Origin: LMUY01 sp964244585
GTDB lineage: Bacteria > Pseudomonadota > Alphaproteobacteria > Acetobacterales > Acetobacteraceae
Direction of reading: 5' to 3'
Length of the DNA stretch: 64,000 nucleotides
Assembly: GCA_964244585.1 (NCBI GenBank)
Contig: CAXTJM010000002.1
Coordinates: 186,001 to 250,000, forward strand
Below the pieces are notes generated by a model. The model ran no database searches. It worked only from the letters and a program-made list of their open reading frames with translations, and was not told the origin of the DNA. Both the position numbers and the translations under genes were made by a program. Shown piece after piece: positions 27,144 to 36,675 of this stretch. How positions within the stretch are numbered: the first letter of the stretch is position 1; each line of letters opens with the position of its first letter.

Positions 27144-28388
27144 TCAGTCGAACCGGTCCGGGCGGTAGGGCTGCGGGTCCACGAAGGGCGCCTGGCCAGT
27201 CACCAGGTCCGCGACCAGGCGCCCCGAGCTTGGCCCCAGTGTCAAACCCTGGTGGGCGTGGCCGAAGCAATACCACAGCCCCGCTTGTCCGGGCGCCTGG
27301 CCGATGATCGGCAGCATGTCCGGGGTGCAGGGCCGCACGCCCATCCAGGGTGTGCCGTCCACGCGTTCCGCCAAGGGGAGCAGGCTGCGCGCGACCGGCT
27401 CGGCGCGCTCCAACTGCACCGGGGTGGCTGGCGAGTCCGGGTCGGCGAACTCCGCACCCGTCGTCAGGCGGATGCCGTATCGCATCGGCGCCAGCATGAA
27501 GCCGCTATCGGTGTCCAGCATCGGATGGTTCGCCACCGCATTGCCGCGCAGCCCGTAATGCATGTGGTAGCCGCGCTTGCCGAACAAGGGCGGGTCATAG
27601 CCCAGCGGCCGGCTCACCTTGGCTGAGCCATGGCCGAGCGCCAGCACCGCCGTGGACGCCTCGATCGGGCCGTCCGTGGTTTGCACCCGCCAGCCTAAGT
27701 CCTGCCGCGCCAGCGTGGCGGCGTCGCCGGTCACGATCGTCCCGCCCAGTGCGGTGAACAGCCGTGCATAGGCGACGGTCAGCCCGTGCGGGTCGCTGAC
27801 CGAGAGCGGGTCGGTCCAATGGACCGCACCGGCCTTCTCCGCCAGCAGATGCGGCTCCGCCTCGGCCAGGGCCTTGGCGTCGAAGGCGGCGTAGCTCACG
27901 TCGAACGCCCGCCGTGCCGCTTCGGCCTTTGCCACCGCCGCATCCAGTTTCGCCGCATTGCCGAACAGGGCCAGGTAGCCGATCGGGCGCAGCAGATCGG
28001 TGGCCGCGGCCTCCCGCGCCAGGGCCAGATGCTCGTCGATGCAGGTGGTGATCAGTTGCGCATGGCCCTGCACCGCGCGGAGGTAGCGATCGGGATGGGA
28101 ATGGCGCCAATACTGCACCAGCGGCGAGAACAGGCGCGGCAGTGCCGGCAGTTGGTAGACGGCGTCGATCGAGCGGTTGCGGGCGATGCGCTGCAAATCC
28201 GCCCATAGTCGGGGAAAGGCATGGGGGAACACCGCCTCCCGCTGCACCAGCCCGGCATTGCCGAACGACGTGCCCCGGCCGGGCGCCTGGCGGTCCAGCA
28301 GCACGACGTCCAGACCGCGCTTGCGAAGGTGCACCGCCACCGAAACGCCGACGATCCCGGCGCCGCACACGATCACGTCCGATGCCAT
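27144..28388 (-). CDS. FAD-dependent D-amino acid dehydrogenase (DadA family)
   Basis: A 414-residue flavoenzyme with the dinucleotide-binding start DVIVCGAGIVGVSVAVHLRKRG and the acidic strand end VVLLDRQAPGRGTSFGNAG, typical of DadA. The C-terminal FAD motif reads GQAGLWYCFGHAHQGLTLGP. DadA enzymes deaminate D-amino acids to 2-oxo acids and pass electrons to the respiratory chain. It follows the TRAP transporter genes on the same strand (53-base gap), so the transported compound is probably its substrate or a precursor. Other oxidases of the DAO family (for example sarcosine- or hydroxyproline-type) cannot be excluded. Confidence 0.88.
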   Translation of the reverse strand: MASDVIVCGAGIVGVSVAVHLRKRGLDVVLLDRQAPGRGTSFGNAGLVQREAVFPHAFPRLWADLQRIARNRSIDAVYQLPALPRLFSPLVQYWRHSHPDRYLRAVQGHAQLITTCIDEHLALAREAAATDLLRPIGYLALFGNAAKLDAAVAKAEAARRAFDVSYAAFDAKALAEAEPHLLAEKAGAVHWTDPLSVSDPHGLTVAYARLFTALGGTIVTGDAATLARQDLGWRVQTTDGPIEASTAVLALGHGSAKVSRPLGYDPPLFGKRGYHMHYGLRGNAVANHPMLDTDSGFMLAPMRYGIRLTTGAEFADPDSPATPVQLERAEPVARSLLPLAERVDGTPWMGVRPCTPDMLPIIGQAPGQAGLWYCFGHAHQGLTLGPSSGRLVADLVTGQAPFVDPQPYRPDRFD

Positions 28389-28413
28389 TCACGCGGTTCT
28401 CCGGGAAACCTCG

Positions 28414-28430
28414 CCTCTCTGCACGAGAGG
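28414..28430 (-). terminator. Short hairpin between TRAP permease and dehydrogenase genes
   Basis: A six-base-pair stem (CCTCTC with GAGAGG, five-base loop) lies in the 53-base gap. It lacks a T tract and is more likely an mRNA-stability or partial-termination element than a strong terminator. Confidence 0.25.
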
Positions 28431-28441
28431 TCCGCCCCCTG

Positions 28442-30247
28442 TCACGGCAGAAAGCCCACGGAGATCCACGGCACCGCCGCCACGATGACCAGCGCCACCA
28501 GCAGCACCGCCATGTAGGGCCAGATGCGGCCGAACGCCTCGTCGCTGGACACCTTGCCGATCAGGCAGGTCTGGTAGAAGCCCACGCCGAATGGCGGCGA
28601 GAACAGCCCGATCCCCATCGCGAGGATCGCCACGATGGCATATTGCACCAGATGGATGCCGAGCTGCTGCGCCACGGGGAACAACAGCGGCCCGAACAGC
28701 ACCATCGCCGGCAAGCCTTCCAGCACGCTGCCGAGCACGATGAAGACGACGACCGAGATGGCGAGGAACCCCGCCTTGCCGCCGGGCAGCCCGGTCATCA
28801 GATCCGTCAGCGTCTGGGCGAAACCGGCCTGCGTCAGCGCCCATGCCATGGCGCTGGCCGTGCCGATGATCAGCAGGATCGCGCCGGACAGGGCCGCCGT
28901 CTCGACCAGGATCGGCATCACACGTCGCCAATCAAAGCAGCGGTAGACGGCCACGCCCACGACGACCGCATAGACCACGCCCAACGTCGCCACCTCCGTG
29001 GCCGTGGTCACGCCGGCAAGCACGGCGTAGCGGATCACGAACGGCAGGATCAGCGCCGGGATGGCGACGACGAACAGGCGGGCTACGGCACGGGGCGCAA
29101 CCCGGGCGCCCTGTGGGCGGTCGCCCCGGCTGCGGAAGAACACCAGCAGGGCGAGCCCGATCGCCGCGATCCCCGCCGGAAGCAACCCGCCGGTGAACAG
29201 CGCGGAGATCGACACGCCGGTGACCGCGCCGACGATGATCAGCACCAGGCTGGGCGGGATCGTCTCCGACATGGCGGCGGAGGCCGCGAGCTGCGCCGCG
29301 AGTTCGCCCGGCACCATGCCGCGGCGGCGCATCTCCGGCAGCAGCACCGGGGCGACCGCCGCCTGGTCCGCCGCCTTCGATCCGGAAATGCCCGAGATCA
29401 GGTACATCGCCGCGATCAGCACGTAGGACAGGCCGCCGCGCCGGTTGCCCACCAGCGCGGACAGGAATTCCACCATGGCGCGGGCGATGCCCGTCATCTC
29501 CAGCAGCAATCCCAGCACGACGAACATCGGCACGGCCAGCAGCTCGATCGAGGACATGCCCTGGTCCATCTGGCCGAGGATCACCGAGAGCGGGATGGAG
29601 CTGGTGAAGTACATGTAGCCGAACGTCGCCGTGGCGAAGCTGAACGCGATCGGCACGCCGAGGAAGATGCACAGCCCGACGATGCCGATGAAGAACACCA
29701 GCAGGCTGCCATTGCCGATGGAGTCGAAAAAATCCTCCAGGCTCCAGAGCACGGCACAGACGGCGAGCACGGCCAGCACCACGCCGCCGAGCTCCATCCA
29801 GCTTGCCCCGGTCAGAAGCTGCCGCAACGCGACATAGAGCAGCAGCAGCAAGGCCACCAACTGCCCGTCGATCTCCCATGAGCCGGGGAGCTGCATCACC
29901 GGCGTCAGGATCGCCGCCTGCTGCGACGCGTAGGACCATCCTGGCAGCAGCAGGCCGAGCGTCACGCCCGCCACCAGCACGGCGGAGAGGCAGGCGCCCA
30001 GGCGTTGCATGCGGGGACCGGAGCGGCCGATCACAACCGTCATGCGCATGTGCTCGCCCCGCCGCAGCGCGATGACGGCGCCGAGGCTGACCAGCCACAG
30101 GAACAGGATGGCAGCCAGCTCCTCGACCCAGACCAGCGGGTCGTCGAAGCCATAGCGGGCCACCACCCCCGCGAAGAGGATGGCGGCCTCCGCCACCACC
30201 AGGAAGGCGGCTGCGGCCTCCGTCACGATGGCGACGGCCCGATCCAC
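28442..30247 (-). CDS. TRAP transporter fused permease (DctQ-DctM)
   Basis: About 600 residues joining the small four-helix DctQ-like unit (ARYGFDDPLVWVEELAAILFLWL) to the large DctM unit with GIARAMVEFLSALVGNRRGGLSYVLIAAMYLISGISGSKAADQAAVAPV, the conserved DctM core. It imports organic acids using a sodium or proton gradient with the periplasmic protein encoded upstream. No ATG opens the frame near the expected N-terminus. I give a GTG at 30247; a CTG at 30292 would overlap the binding-protein stop codon by four bases as other genes here do and would give an N-terminus closer in length to the paralogue at 34777-36642. Confidence 0.88.
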   Translation of the reverse strand: MDRAVAIVTEAAAAFLVVAEAAILFAGVVARYGFDDPLVWVEELAAILFLWLVSLGAVIALRRGEHMRMTVVIGRSGPRMQRLGACLSAVLVAGVTLGLLLPGWSYASQQAAILTPVMQLPGSWEIDGQLVALLLLLYVALRQLLTGASWMELGGVVLAVLAVCAVLWSLEDFFDSIGNGSLLVFFIGIVGLCIFLGVPIAFSFATATFGYMYFTSSIPLSVILGQMDQGMSSIELLAVPMFVVLGLLLEMTGIARAMVEFLSALVGNRRGGLSYVLIAAMYLISGISGSKAADQAAVAPVLLPEMRRRGMVPGELAAQLAASAAMSETIPPSLVLIIVGAVTGVSISALFTGGLLPAGIAAIGLALLVFFRSRGDRPQGARVAPRAVARLFVVAIPALILPFVIRYAVLAGVTTATEVATLGVVYAVVVGVAVYRCFDWRRVMPILVETAALSGAILLIIGTASAMAWALTQAGFAQTLTDLMTGLPGGKAGFLAISVVVFIVLGSVLEGLPAMVLFGPLLFPVAQQLGIHLVQYAIVAILAMGIGLFSPPFGVGFYQTCLIGKVSSDEAFGRIWPYMAVLLVALVIVAAVPWISVGFLP

Positions 30248-30288
30248 CGCCCGCAGGATGGTGGGGGCGGGCGCGGCGGCGACGGTGC

Positions 30289-31299
30289 TCAGGCGAGCGG
30301 CCCGGTGAAGCTCTCTAGCGCGGTCCAGAGCGGGACGCCGAACTTCGCCTTCCAGGTCTGGTAGAAACCGGATTTGGTCAGCTTGTCGCGGAAGGACGCG
30401 CCGTCCGCCGGAATGAACTCCATGCCCTGCTTCTTCAGCACCTCTTCCAGGGAGGCGTCGAGCGCCTGATTGGCGGCACGCTGCTCCAGCGCCTGGGCGT
30501 CGAACGTGTCGGCGACGACCTTCTGGTGCTCCGGCGGCAGCCCGGCCCAGAACGGGCCATTCATCAGCAGCCAATAGCCGACCCACATGTGGTTGGTCAG
30601 CGAGCAGTATTTCTGTACCTGGTCCAGCTTCATGGTCTGGATGTTGCCGAGCGGGTTCTCCTGCCCGTCCGCCACCTTGGTCTGCAACGAGGTGTAGAGC
30701 TCGGAGGCGTTGATCGTCACCGGCGAGGCGCCCAACGACTGGAACAGCGCCAGCGAGATCGGGCTGGGCGGCACGCGGATCTTGAAGCCCTGCAAATCGT
30801 CCACCGTCCTGATCGGCCTGGTGCCGGAGGTGATCTCGCGGAACCCCTCGTCCCAGATCCGGGTCATCGCGTGCAGCCCGGTTTTGGCGATGTCGGCGCG
30901 CACCAGGTCACCCACGCCGCCGTCCAGCGCCTTCCAGGCCACATCGGCCGATTTGAAGGCGAAGCCGATGTTGTCGATCGCCGCTGTCGGCACCAGCGTG
31001 CCCAGGATGTTGTCGCCGATCGCCATCATCTGCATCGCGCCGGAGCGCAGGTTGGACAGCATATGCGTGTCGTCGCCCAACTGGCTGTTGGCGAAGATCT
31101 GCACGTCGACCTCGCCCTCGGTGGCCTCCCGGATCTTCTTTGCGGCCGCCGTGGCGTTCACCGTCGTCGGATGGTCGGTCGGCAGGTCCAGGCCGAAGCG
31201 GATGACGGACTTGCGGGCCGCACGGGCCGGGTGGATGGCAAACACGCCCGCGGCGGCCGCACCAGCAAGGAACTGCTTCCTCGTGATCGAAACCGGCAT
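30289..31299 (-). CDS. TRAP transporter periplasmic binding protein (DctP family)
   Basis: A 336-residue precursor with a signal peptide (MPVSITRKQFLAGAAAAGVF, cleavage near ARA). The DctP pattern is complete: IRFGLDLPTDHPTTVNATAA at the mature start, the ligand-carboxylate arginine region GFKIRVPPSPISLALFQSLGASP, and the hallmark VADGQENPLGNI. The ATG at 31299 has AGGAGG seven bases upstream and is preferred over a TTG two codons earlier. It begins the minus-strand operon with the fused permease and the D-amino acid dehydrogenase. Confidence 0.92.
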   Translation of the reverse strand: MPVSITRKQFLAGAAAAGVFAIHPARAARKSVIRFGLDLPTDHPTTVNATAAAKKIREATEGEVDVQIFANSQLGDDTHMLSNLRSGAMQMMAIGDNILGTLVPTAAIDNIGFAFKSADVAWKALDGGVGDLVRADIAKTGLHAMTRIWDEGFREITSGTRPIRTVDDLQGFKIRVPPSPISLALFQSLGASPVTINASELYTSLQTKVADGQENPLGNIQTMKLDQVQKYCSLTNHMWVGYWLLMNGPFWAGLPPEHQKVVADTFDAQALEQRAANQALDASLEEVLKKQGMEFIPADGASFRDKLTKSGFYQTWKAKFGVPLWTALESFTGPLA

Positions 31300-31460
31300 C
31301 GTCAATCCTCCTGTTTTACCGGCATGCTGAACCCGGGCCGCGCTGCTGGCAATCTTCCGCCGTCCGGCCGTCTAGAGTCTGTCAGGGGGCGTCTGGATCG
31401 CTGAGCTTGCCCGGCTCGTTGGCGATAGGGTTCGGTTGCCTTTCACGACGAGGGCGTTTT

Positions 31461-31729
31461 CATGCCAAAGGCATTATCAGCTGAGCTACGGTCCGAGTTG
31501 GTGTTGCGTGGCGTCAGGCGAGACGGTTCACTCGGCGGCGATGCGTTTCGGTGTATCGCTAGCCAGCGCGGTGCGGCTGGGGAAGAAGCAGCGAACTGGT
31601 GCGAGCGTTGATCCGAAGCCGCGGCTGGCGGCCAAGCAGGACCTCACGACGCGGGCTCTGGCTGCCGAACTCGCCGACCTGTTTGCCGGATCGGTCGGGG
31701 TGCGGTTGACATTGTTGTTAAGGCGATGA
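31461..31729 (+). pseudogene. IS630-type transposase N-terminal remnant
   Basis: The first 20 or so codons from the ATG at 31461 read MPKALSAELRSELVLRGVRR, typical of IS630 transposases. Coding then continues in another frame from about 31520 (HSAAMRFGVSLASAVRLGKK, the helix-turn-helix; then QDLTTRALAAELADL). The DDE catalytic part is absent. The remnant lies in the 668-base gap between two divergent TRAP loci. The rest of the gap (31300-31460 and 31730-31967) shows no gene and should hold promoters for both directions. Confidence 0.65.
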
Positions 31730-31967
31730 ACCATCTCGCCAAGAAGCTGGGGAGACCGAACGTGGGAAAGCTGCACGGAAATGTTGCACATCGCGGCGTT
31801 TTTGCAATTGCCGTACTCAGCCGGGTGCATGGCAGCTTCGCGTTGACTCAGTCTGCGGCGCGACGCCGCAAAGTACCCCAGTGCAGTGCCGGGCGCGGTC
31901 TGCCTTTCGCCGGCATGGGGACACGCAGGCTCGGCGGTCCGGCCGAGGCAATGGCAGAGGCGTCCTG

Positions 31968-32729
31968 ATGTCGTCGCGGCGGGTTGCGGTCGTGACTGGC
32001 GGCGGCAGTGGGATCGGCGCTGCGATCTGCGATCGGTTTGCCAAGGACGGGATGGCGGTCGTGGTCGCAGATCGGGACACCGCGAACGCACAGCGGATCG
32101 CGGCCGACATCGTGGCGCAGGGCGGTGACGCCGCCGCGACCGCGATGGACGCGGCCGATGCCGCGAGCGTGGAGCAGGCCATGGCCTTCGCGGAGGAGCG
32201 GTTTGGATCGCTCGACGTGATGGTGGCGTCCGCTGGCATCGGCATCCAGAAGTCGATGCTGGAGACGACCCTGGAGGAGTGGTCCGCGATCATCGCGGTG
32301 AACCTCACGGGCGTTTTCCTGTGCGGGAAAGCCGCGGCGGCGCGCATGGTCCCGCGGGGGTTCGGCCGCATCATCAACATTTCTTCGGTCGCAGGCATGC
32401 GCGGAATTCCAGGCCGCTGTGCGTACGGCGCATCGAAGGGCGGCGTCAACAGCCTGACGCAGGTCATGGCAGTGGAATTCGGTCCCCTGGGCATTACGGT
32501 GAACTCCATCGCGCCCGGGCCCATCAACACCCCGTTGACCGACCGGATGCACACGGACGAAACCCGGCGTGCCTACACCGATTCGATGCCGCTGCGCCGG
32601 TATGGCGCGCTGGCCGAGGCGGCGGGTGTCGCATCGTTCCTTGCGTCCGAAGATGCAGCCTTCGTGACCGGCCATGTGCTGCCGGTCGATGGCGGCATGG
32701 CCGCGGCCGGCCCGTCCTTCCGCCTGTAA
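31968..32729 (+). CDS. Short-chain dehydrogenase/reductase (SDR)
   Basis: A 253-residue classical SDR. The cofactor motif TGGGSGIG is near residue 11, the catalytic serine is in INISSVAG, and Tyr/Lys are in YGASKGG. The end VTGHVLPVDGGMA is typical of NAD(P)-dependent oxidoreductases of the FabG-like subfamily. Acid at the end of strand 2 (VVVADRDT) suggests NAD preference. It is the first gene of a plus-strand operon with a second SDR and a TRAP importer, so it may oxidise the imported hydroxy acid. I chose the ATG at 31968 because it directly precedes the family's start MSSRRVAVVTGG. Confidence 0.9.
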   Translation: MSSRRVAVVTGGGSGIGAAICDRFAKDGMAVVVADRDTANAQRIAADIVAQGGDAAATAMDAADAASVEQAMAFAEERFGSLDVMVASAGIGIQKSMLETTLEEWSAIIAVNLTGVFLCGKAAAARMVPRGFGRIINISSVAGMRGIPGRCAYGASKGGVNSLTQVMAVEFGPLGITVNSIAPGPINTPLTDRMHTDETRRAYTDSMPLRRYGALAEAAGVASFLASEDAAFVTGHVLPVDGGMAAAGPSFRL

Positions 32730-32804
32730 GACGGGTTCCCAGCGTGGCAGGACTTCAACGCGGCATCGACCGCCGCACGTTTCAGCTCAGGAGGGGCGAC
32801 CGCG

Positions 32805-33572
32805 TTGCCTGAACAGCATGGATCCGTCCGGATCGGCCCGGGAGCCACCGCGCTCGTCACCGGCGCCAGCAGCGGCATCGGGCAGGTCGTCGCGACCCGG
32901 CTTGCCGAACAAGGCTGTCAGGTGGTGTTGGCGGCGCGACGGGAAGAGAGGATTGCCGCCTTGGCAGCCGAGATCGGGCCTCGCGCACTGGCCTGGCCGA
33001 TCGACTTGCGGGACGGCGCGGCGATCGATCGGCTGCCGGACGCATTGCCGGAGCAATTCCGCACCATCGACGTGCTGATCAACAATGCGGGCAGCGACGT
33101 GGGAGGCCGGCTGCCCTTCGTCGAACGGGCGGCGTCCGATTGGGACGGCATGATCGACACGAACGTGCGCGCCGTGTTCAGGATCACACGCGCGGTGTTG
33201 CCGGGCATGATCAAGCGCGGTCGCGGCGATGTCGTGAACATAGGTTCCATCTCCGGCGTTCGCTCATATCCGAACGTCACCGCGTATGGAGCCACCAAGG
33301 CAGCGATCCACATGTTCAGCGAGAACCTGCGTTCGGAACTCGCCGGCTCGGGCGTGCGCCTGTTCGAGGTGCTGCCGGGGCCGGTTCGAACCGAGTTCAT
33401 GGACGTTCGTTTCGGCGGCGACCAGGACCGGATCGAGCGCTACTGGAAGGAGCTCAGCGAGAGCGCGCCGCTTGAAGCGGAGGACGTCGCCCGGTCCGTG
33501 CTGTTCGCGTTGATGCAGCCGGCACACGTGACACTGTCGCAGATCGTCATGATGCCCTCCGCGCGATGCTGA
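32805..33572 (+). CDS. Short-chain dehydrogenase/reductase (SDR)
   Basis: A 255-residue SDR with TGASSGIG near residue 20, the NNAG motif in VLINNAGSDVG, and the Tyr-x3-Lys pair in YGATKAAIHMF. LAARREERIAAL after strand 2 suggests NADP preference. The start is a TTG with AGGAGG about ten bases upstream. It follows the first SDR by 75 bases and precedes the TRAP binding protein gene by 194 bases. Its C-terminus (SQIVMMPSARC) is of the YdfG/serine-dehydrogenase-like subgroup. The substrate is unknown. Confidence 0.88.
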   Translation: MPEQHGSVRIGPGATALVTGASSGIGQVVATRLAEQGCQVVLAARREERIAALAAEIGPRALAWPIDLRDGAAIDRLPDALPEQFRTIDVLINNAGSDVGGRLPFVERAASDWDGMIDTNVRAVFRITRAVLPGMIKRGRGDVVNIGSISGVRSYPNVTAYGATKAAIHMFSENLRSELAGSGVRLFEVLPGPVRTEFMDVRFGGDQDRIERYWKELSESAPLEAEDVARSVLFALMQPAHVTLSQIVMMPSARC

Positions 33573-33766
33573 CACGCCGCGCCGATGGTGCTGACGATGC
33601 GATCGGCCGAATCCTCTTGCACAGGGGTCGCCAGACCGGGCCGTGATGAAGCTTGAACGCCGTCTTGTGACGGTGATCAACTTGCATGGACTGTGTCGGC
33701 GATCGGCGTCGAGCACCGCTGACCAAGATTGAACAAGGGCCGAGACAAGCCCGAAGGGAGTATAGA

Positions 33767-34777
33767 GTGAACCATATCTCCAGACGCGCATTGCTCGCCG
33801 GATCGGGCGCAGTGGCTGCCCTGCCGTTGATCAGCCCGCCGGCAAGGGCCGCGGAGTACGACCTCAAGTTCGGCCACAATTCCAACGTCGCGAGTCCGCT
33901 GCATGTCAACGCGATCGCGATGGCGGAGCAGATCAAGGCGGCCACGAACGGCCGCGTCGACATACAGGTGTTCCCGAGCAGCCAGCTCGGCTCCGACACC
34001 GACATGCTGAGCCAGCTCCGCTCCGGAGCGCTCGAGATGATGACGCTCTCGGGACTCATCCTCAGCACGCTGGTCCCGGCCGCGTCCATCAACGGCATCG
34101 GCTTCGCATTTGCCGATTACGACACGGTCTGGAAGGCCATGGATGGCAGTCTCGGGGCCTATGTCCGCGGACAGGTCGAGAAGGTCGGCCTAGTCGCGAT
34201 GGACCGGATCTGGGACAATGGATTCCGTCAGATAACCACCAGCACGAAGCCGATCGCGACGGCGCAAGACCTGGCGGGCTTCAAGATCCGCGTTCCGGTC
34301 AGCCCGCTCTGGACGTCCATGTTCAGCGCCCTCGGCGCCTCGCCCACCAGCATCAACTTCTCCGAGACCTACTCTGCCCTGCAGACCCACATCGTGGATG
34401 GGCAGGAGCAGCCACTCGCGGTGATCAATACGGAGAAGATCTACGAGGTGCAGACTTACTGTTCCCTGACCAACCACATGTGGGACGGGTTCTGGTTCCT
34501 GATGAACCGCCGGGTCCTGCAGGGACTCCCGGCGGATCTGCGGGAGATTGTCCTTACGCACATCAACCAGGCAGCCCTGCAGGAACGCAGCGACGTGGCC
34601 AAGCTCAACGGCGAATCGCGGGGTATCCTGGAAGGCAAGGGTATGAAGTTCAACCAGACCGACCCAGCCTCCTTCAAGGAGAAGCTTCGGTCGGCCGGGT
34701 TCTACAAGCAGTGGCAGGCAACCTATGGCGACACCGCCTGGGCCCTGCTGGAGGAGGCTTCGGGCAAGCTCACGTGA
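33767..34777 (+). CDS. TRAP transporter periplasmic binding protein (DctP family)
   Basis: A 336-residue precursor with a signal peptide (NHISRRALLAGSGAVAALPL, cleavage near ARA). The mature start YDLKFGHNSNVASPLHVNAIA and the ligand region GFKIRVPVSPLWTSMFSALG are DctP-type, and VDGQEQPLAVI is the hallmark. It is clearly paralogous to the binding protein at 30289-31299 (shared CSLTNHMW and FYKQWQA/FYQTWKA). The start is a GTG preceded by GAAGGGAG. Its stop overlaps the permease ATG (TGATG). Confidence 0.92.
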   Translation: MNHISRRALLAGSGAVAALPLISPPARAAEYDLKFGHNSNVASPLHVNAIAMAEQIKAATNGRVDIQVFPSSQLGSDTDMLSQLRSGALEMMTLSGLILSTLVPAASINGIGFAFADYDTVWKAMDGSLGAYVRGQVEKVGLVAMDRIWDNGFRQITTSTKPIATAQDLAGFKIRVPVSPLWTSMFSALGASPTSINFSETYSALQTHIVDGQEQPLAVINTEKIYEVQTYCSLTNHMWDGFWFLMNRRVLQGLPADLREIVLTHINQAALQERSDVAKLNGESRGILEGKGMKFNQTDPASFKEKLRSAGFYKQWQATYGDTAWALLEEASGKLT

Positions 34778-36642
34778 TGTCGGCGGAGGCAGGGATGGAT
34801 ACCGGCATCGGTCCCGCCCGACGCTGGCCAACGACCGTCGCGGCGGTGATGGCCAGCGTCGTGGAGACGGTTGCCGCCGCGTTGGTTTCGATCGAGATCG
34901 TCATCCTGCTGATCGGTGTCATAGCCCGCTTCGTGTTCGAAGCACCGCTTGTCTGGACCGATGAGCTCGCCTCGGCGCTATTCCTCTGGCTGGCCATGCT
35001 GGGCGCCGCCATAGCATCCCGCCGGGCCGTGCACATGCGGATGACCGCGATCGTGAGCGCCGTGTCCGCCGGGTCGCGGGCCTTCCTGGACGCCGTCACG
35101 ACGGTGGCAGGCGCGGCTTTCCTGCTGTTCATGCTAAGCCCCGGCTACGAGTACGCGTCGGACCAGGCCTTCATAACGTCGCCTGCCTTGAGCATCCCGG
35201 ACGTCTGGCGCGCCGCGGCGTTGCCGGTCGGGGCCGGGCTGATGCTGGCGTTCGCCCTGTTGCACCTGCTGGCTACGACGAGGTTGAGGACCGTGCTCGG
35301 GGCCGTGGCGCTGGTCGCAGCTCTCGCCGGGTCACTGTGGCTTGCATCGCCGCTCCTGCGGCCGCTTGGCCACCTGAACCTGCTCGTGTTCTTCGTCGGC
35401 GGCGTCGGGGCGATGGTGCTGGCGGGCGTGCCGATCGCATTCTGCTTCGGCCTCAGCACGTTCGGCTTCCTGGCCCTGACCACGCGGGTTCCGCTCACCG
35501 TCGTGATCGGGCGCATGGATGGCGGCATGTCCCAGCTTATCCTGCTCGCGGTGCCGCTTTTCGTGTTGCTGGGCGCCTTGCTGGAGATGACGGGCATGGC
35601 GCAGGCGATGGTGCGGTTCCTGGCCAGCCTGCTGGGCCACGTGCGCGGCGGCCTGAGCTATGTGCTGGTGGGTGCGATGTACCTCGTCAGCGGGGTGTCC
35701 GGGGCCAAGGCCGCCGATATGGCGGCCATCGCCCCGGTGCTGTTTCCGGAAATGCAGCGTCGCGGCTCGAGGCCGGGGGATCTGGTGGCTTTGCTCGCGG
35801 CGACGGGCGCGCAGACGGAGACGGTGCCGCCAAGCCTGGTCCTCATCACCGTCGGGTCGGTGACTGGCGTGTCGATCGGTGCATTGTTCACGGGCGGGCT
35901 GTTGCCGAGCGCCCTGCTGGCGCTGACACTCTGCACAGTCGTCTGGTACCGGCACCGCGTTCCCGGCGCGACGCGCGCGGCGCGGGCACTTCCGTCCGAG
36001 ATCGCCCGTGCCTTCGTCGTCGCGGTGCCAGCGCTGGTGCTGCCGTTCGTGATACGCGGCGCCGTGATCGAGGGAATCGCCACCGCCACGGAGGTCTCGA
36101 CCGTCGGCATCGCGTATTGCCTTGTCGTAGGCCCGATCGCCTATCGCGGCCTCGACTGGCGGCGGCTTGGCCCGGCGCTGGTCGACACCGCCGCATTATC
36201 CGGCGCCATCCTGCTGATCATCGGCACCGCGACCGCGATGGGTTGGGCGCTGACGCAATCCGGCTTCTCGCGCAGCCTTGCCGTCGCGATGGGATCGCTG
36301 CCCGGCGGCCACGTGACCTTCCTCGCCGTCTCCATCCTCGCCTTCGCCATCCTTGGCAGCGTGTTGGAGGGTATCCCGGCCATGGTCCTGTTCGGTCCCC
36401 TCTTGTTCCCGATCGCCCGCCAGGTCGGCATCAACGAGGTGCATTATGCCATGGTGGTGGTCCTGGCGATGGGCGTCGGGCTGTTCGCGCCGCCGTTCGG
36501 CGTCGGCTATTACGCCGCCTGCGCGATATCCCAGGTCAGCCCGGATGCTGGGATGCGGCCGATCTGGGGCTACCTGCTTGCCCTGCTCCTGGGCTTGACG
36601 GTCGTTGCCGCCGTTCCGTGGATTTCGACCGGGTTCCTGTAG
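34777..36642 (+). CDS. TRAP transporter fused permease (DctQ-DctM)
   Basis: A 621-residue fused permease. The DctQ part (about 35-190) includes ARFVFEAPLVWTDELASALFLWL. A linker helix is followed by the DctM part with GMAQAMVRFLASLLGHVRGGLSYVLVGAMYLVSGVSGAKAADMAAIAPV and a mirror-repeat second half ending WISTGFL. It is a paralogue of the permease at 28442-30247. With the preceding binding protein it imports an organic acid, and the two SDR genes upstream likely act on it. Confidence 0.92.
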   Translation: MSAEAGMDTGIGPARRWPTTVAAVMASVVETVAAALVSIEIVILLIGVIARFVFEAPLVWTDELASALFLWLAMLGAAIASRRAVHMRMTAIVSAVSAGSRAFLDAVTTVAGAAFLLFMLSPGYEYASDQAFITSPALSIPDVWRAAALPVGAGLMLAFALLHLLATTRLRTVLGAVALVAALAGSLWLASPLLRPLGHLNLLVFFVGGVGAMVLAGVPIAFCFGLSTFGFLALTTRVPLTVVIGRMDGGMSQLILLAVPLFVLLGALLEMTGMAQAMVRFLASLLGHVRGGLSYVLVGAMYLVSGVSGAKAADMAAIAPVLFPEMQRRGSRPGDLVALLAATGAQTETVPPSLVLITVGSVTGVSIGALFTGGLLPSALLALTLCTVVWYRHRVPGATRAARALPSEIARAFVVAVPALVLPFVIRGAVIEGIATATEVSTVGIAYCLVVGPIAYRGLDWRRLGPALVDTAALSGAILLIIGTATAMGWALTQSGFSRSLAVAMGSLPGGHVTFLAVSILAFAILGSVLEGIPAMVLFGPLLFPIARQVGINEVHYAMVVVLAMGVGLFAPPFGVGYYAACAISQVSPDAGMRPIWGYLLALLLGLTVVAAVPWISTGFL

Positions 36643-36675
36643 CCGGCCGGCGTAGTCCGAGACTCGGCAACGCGG

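Noticed and set aside
31726..31968. An 80-codon frame after the transposase remnant
   Set aside because: No resemblance to any family; it sits in the promoter region of the SDR gene and is probably non-coding.
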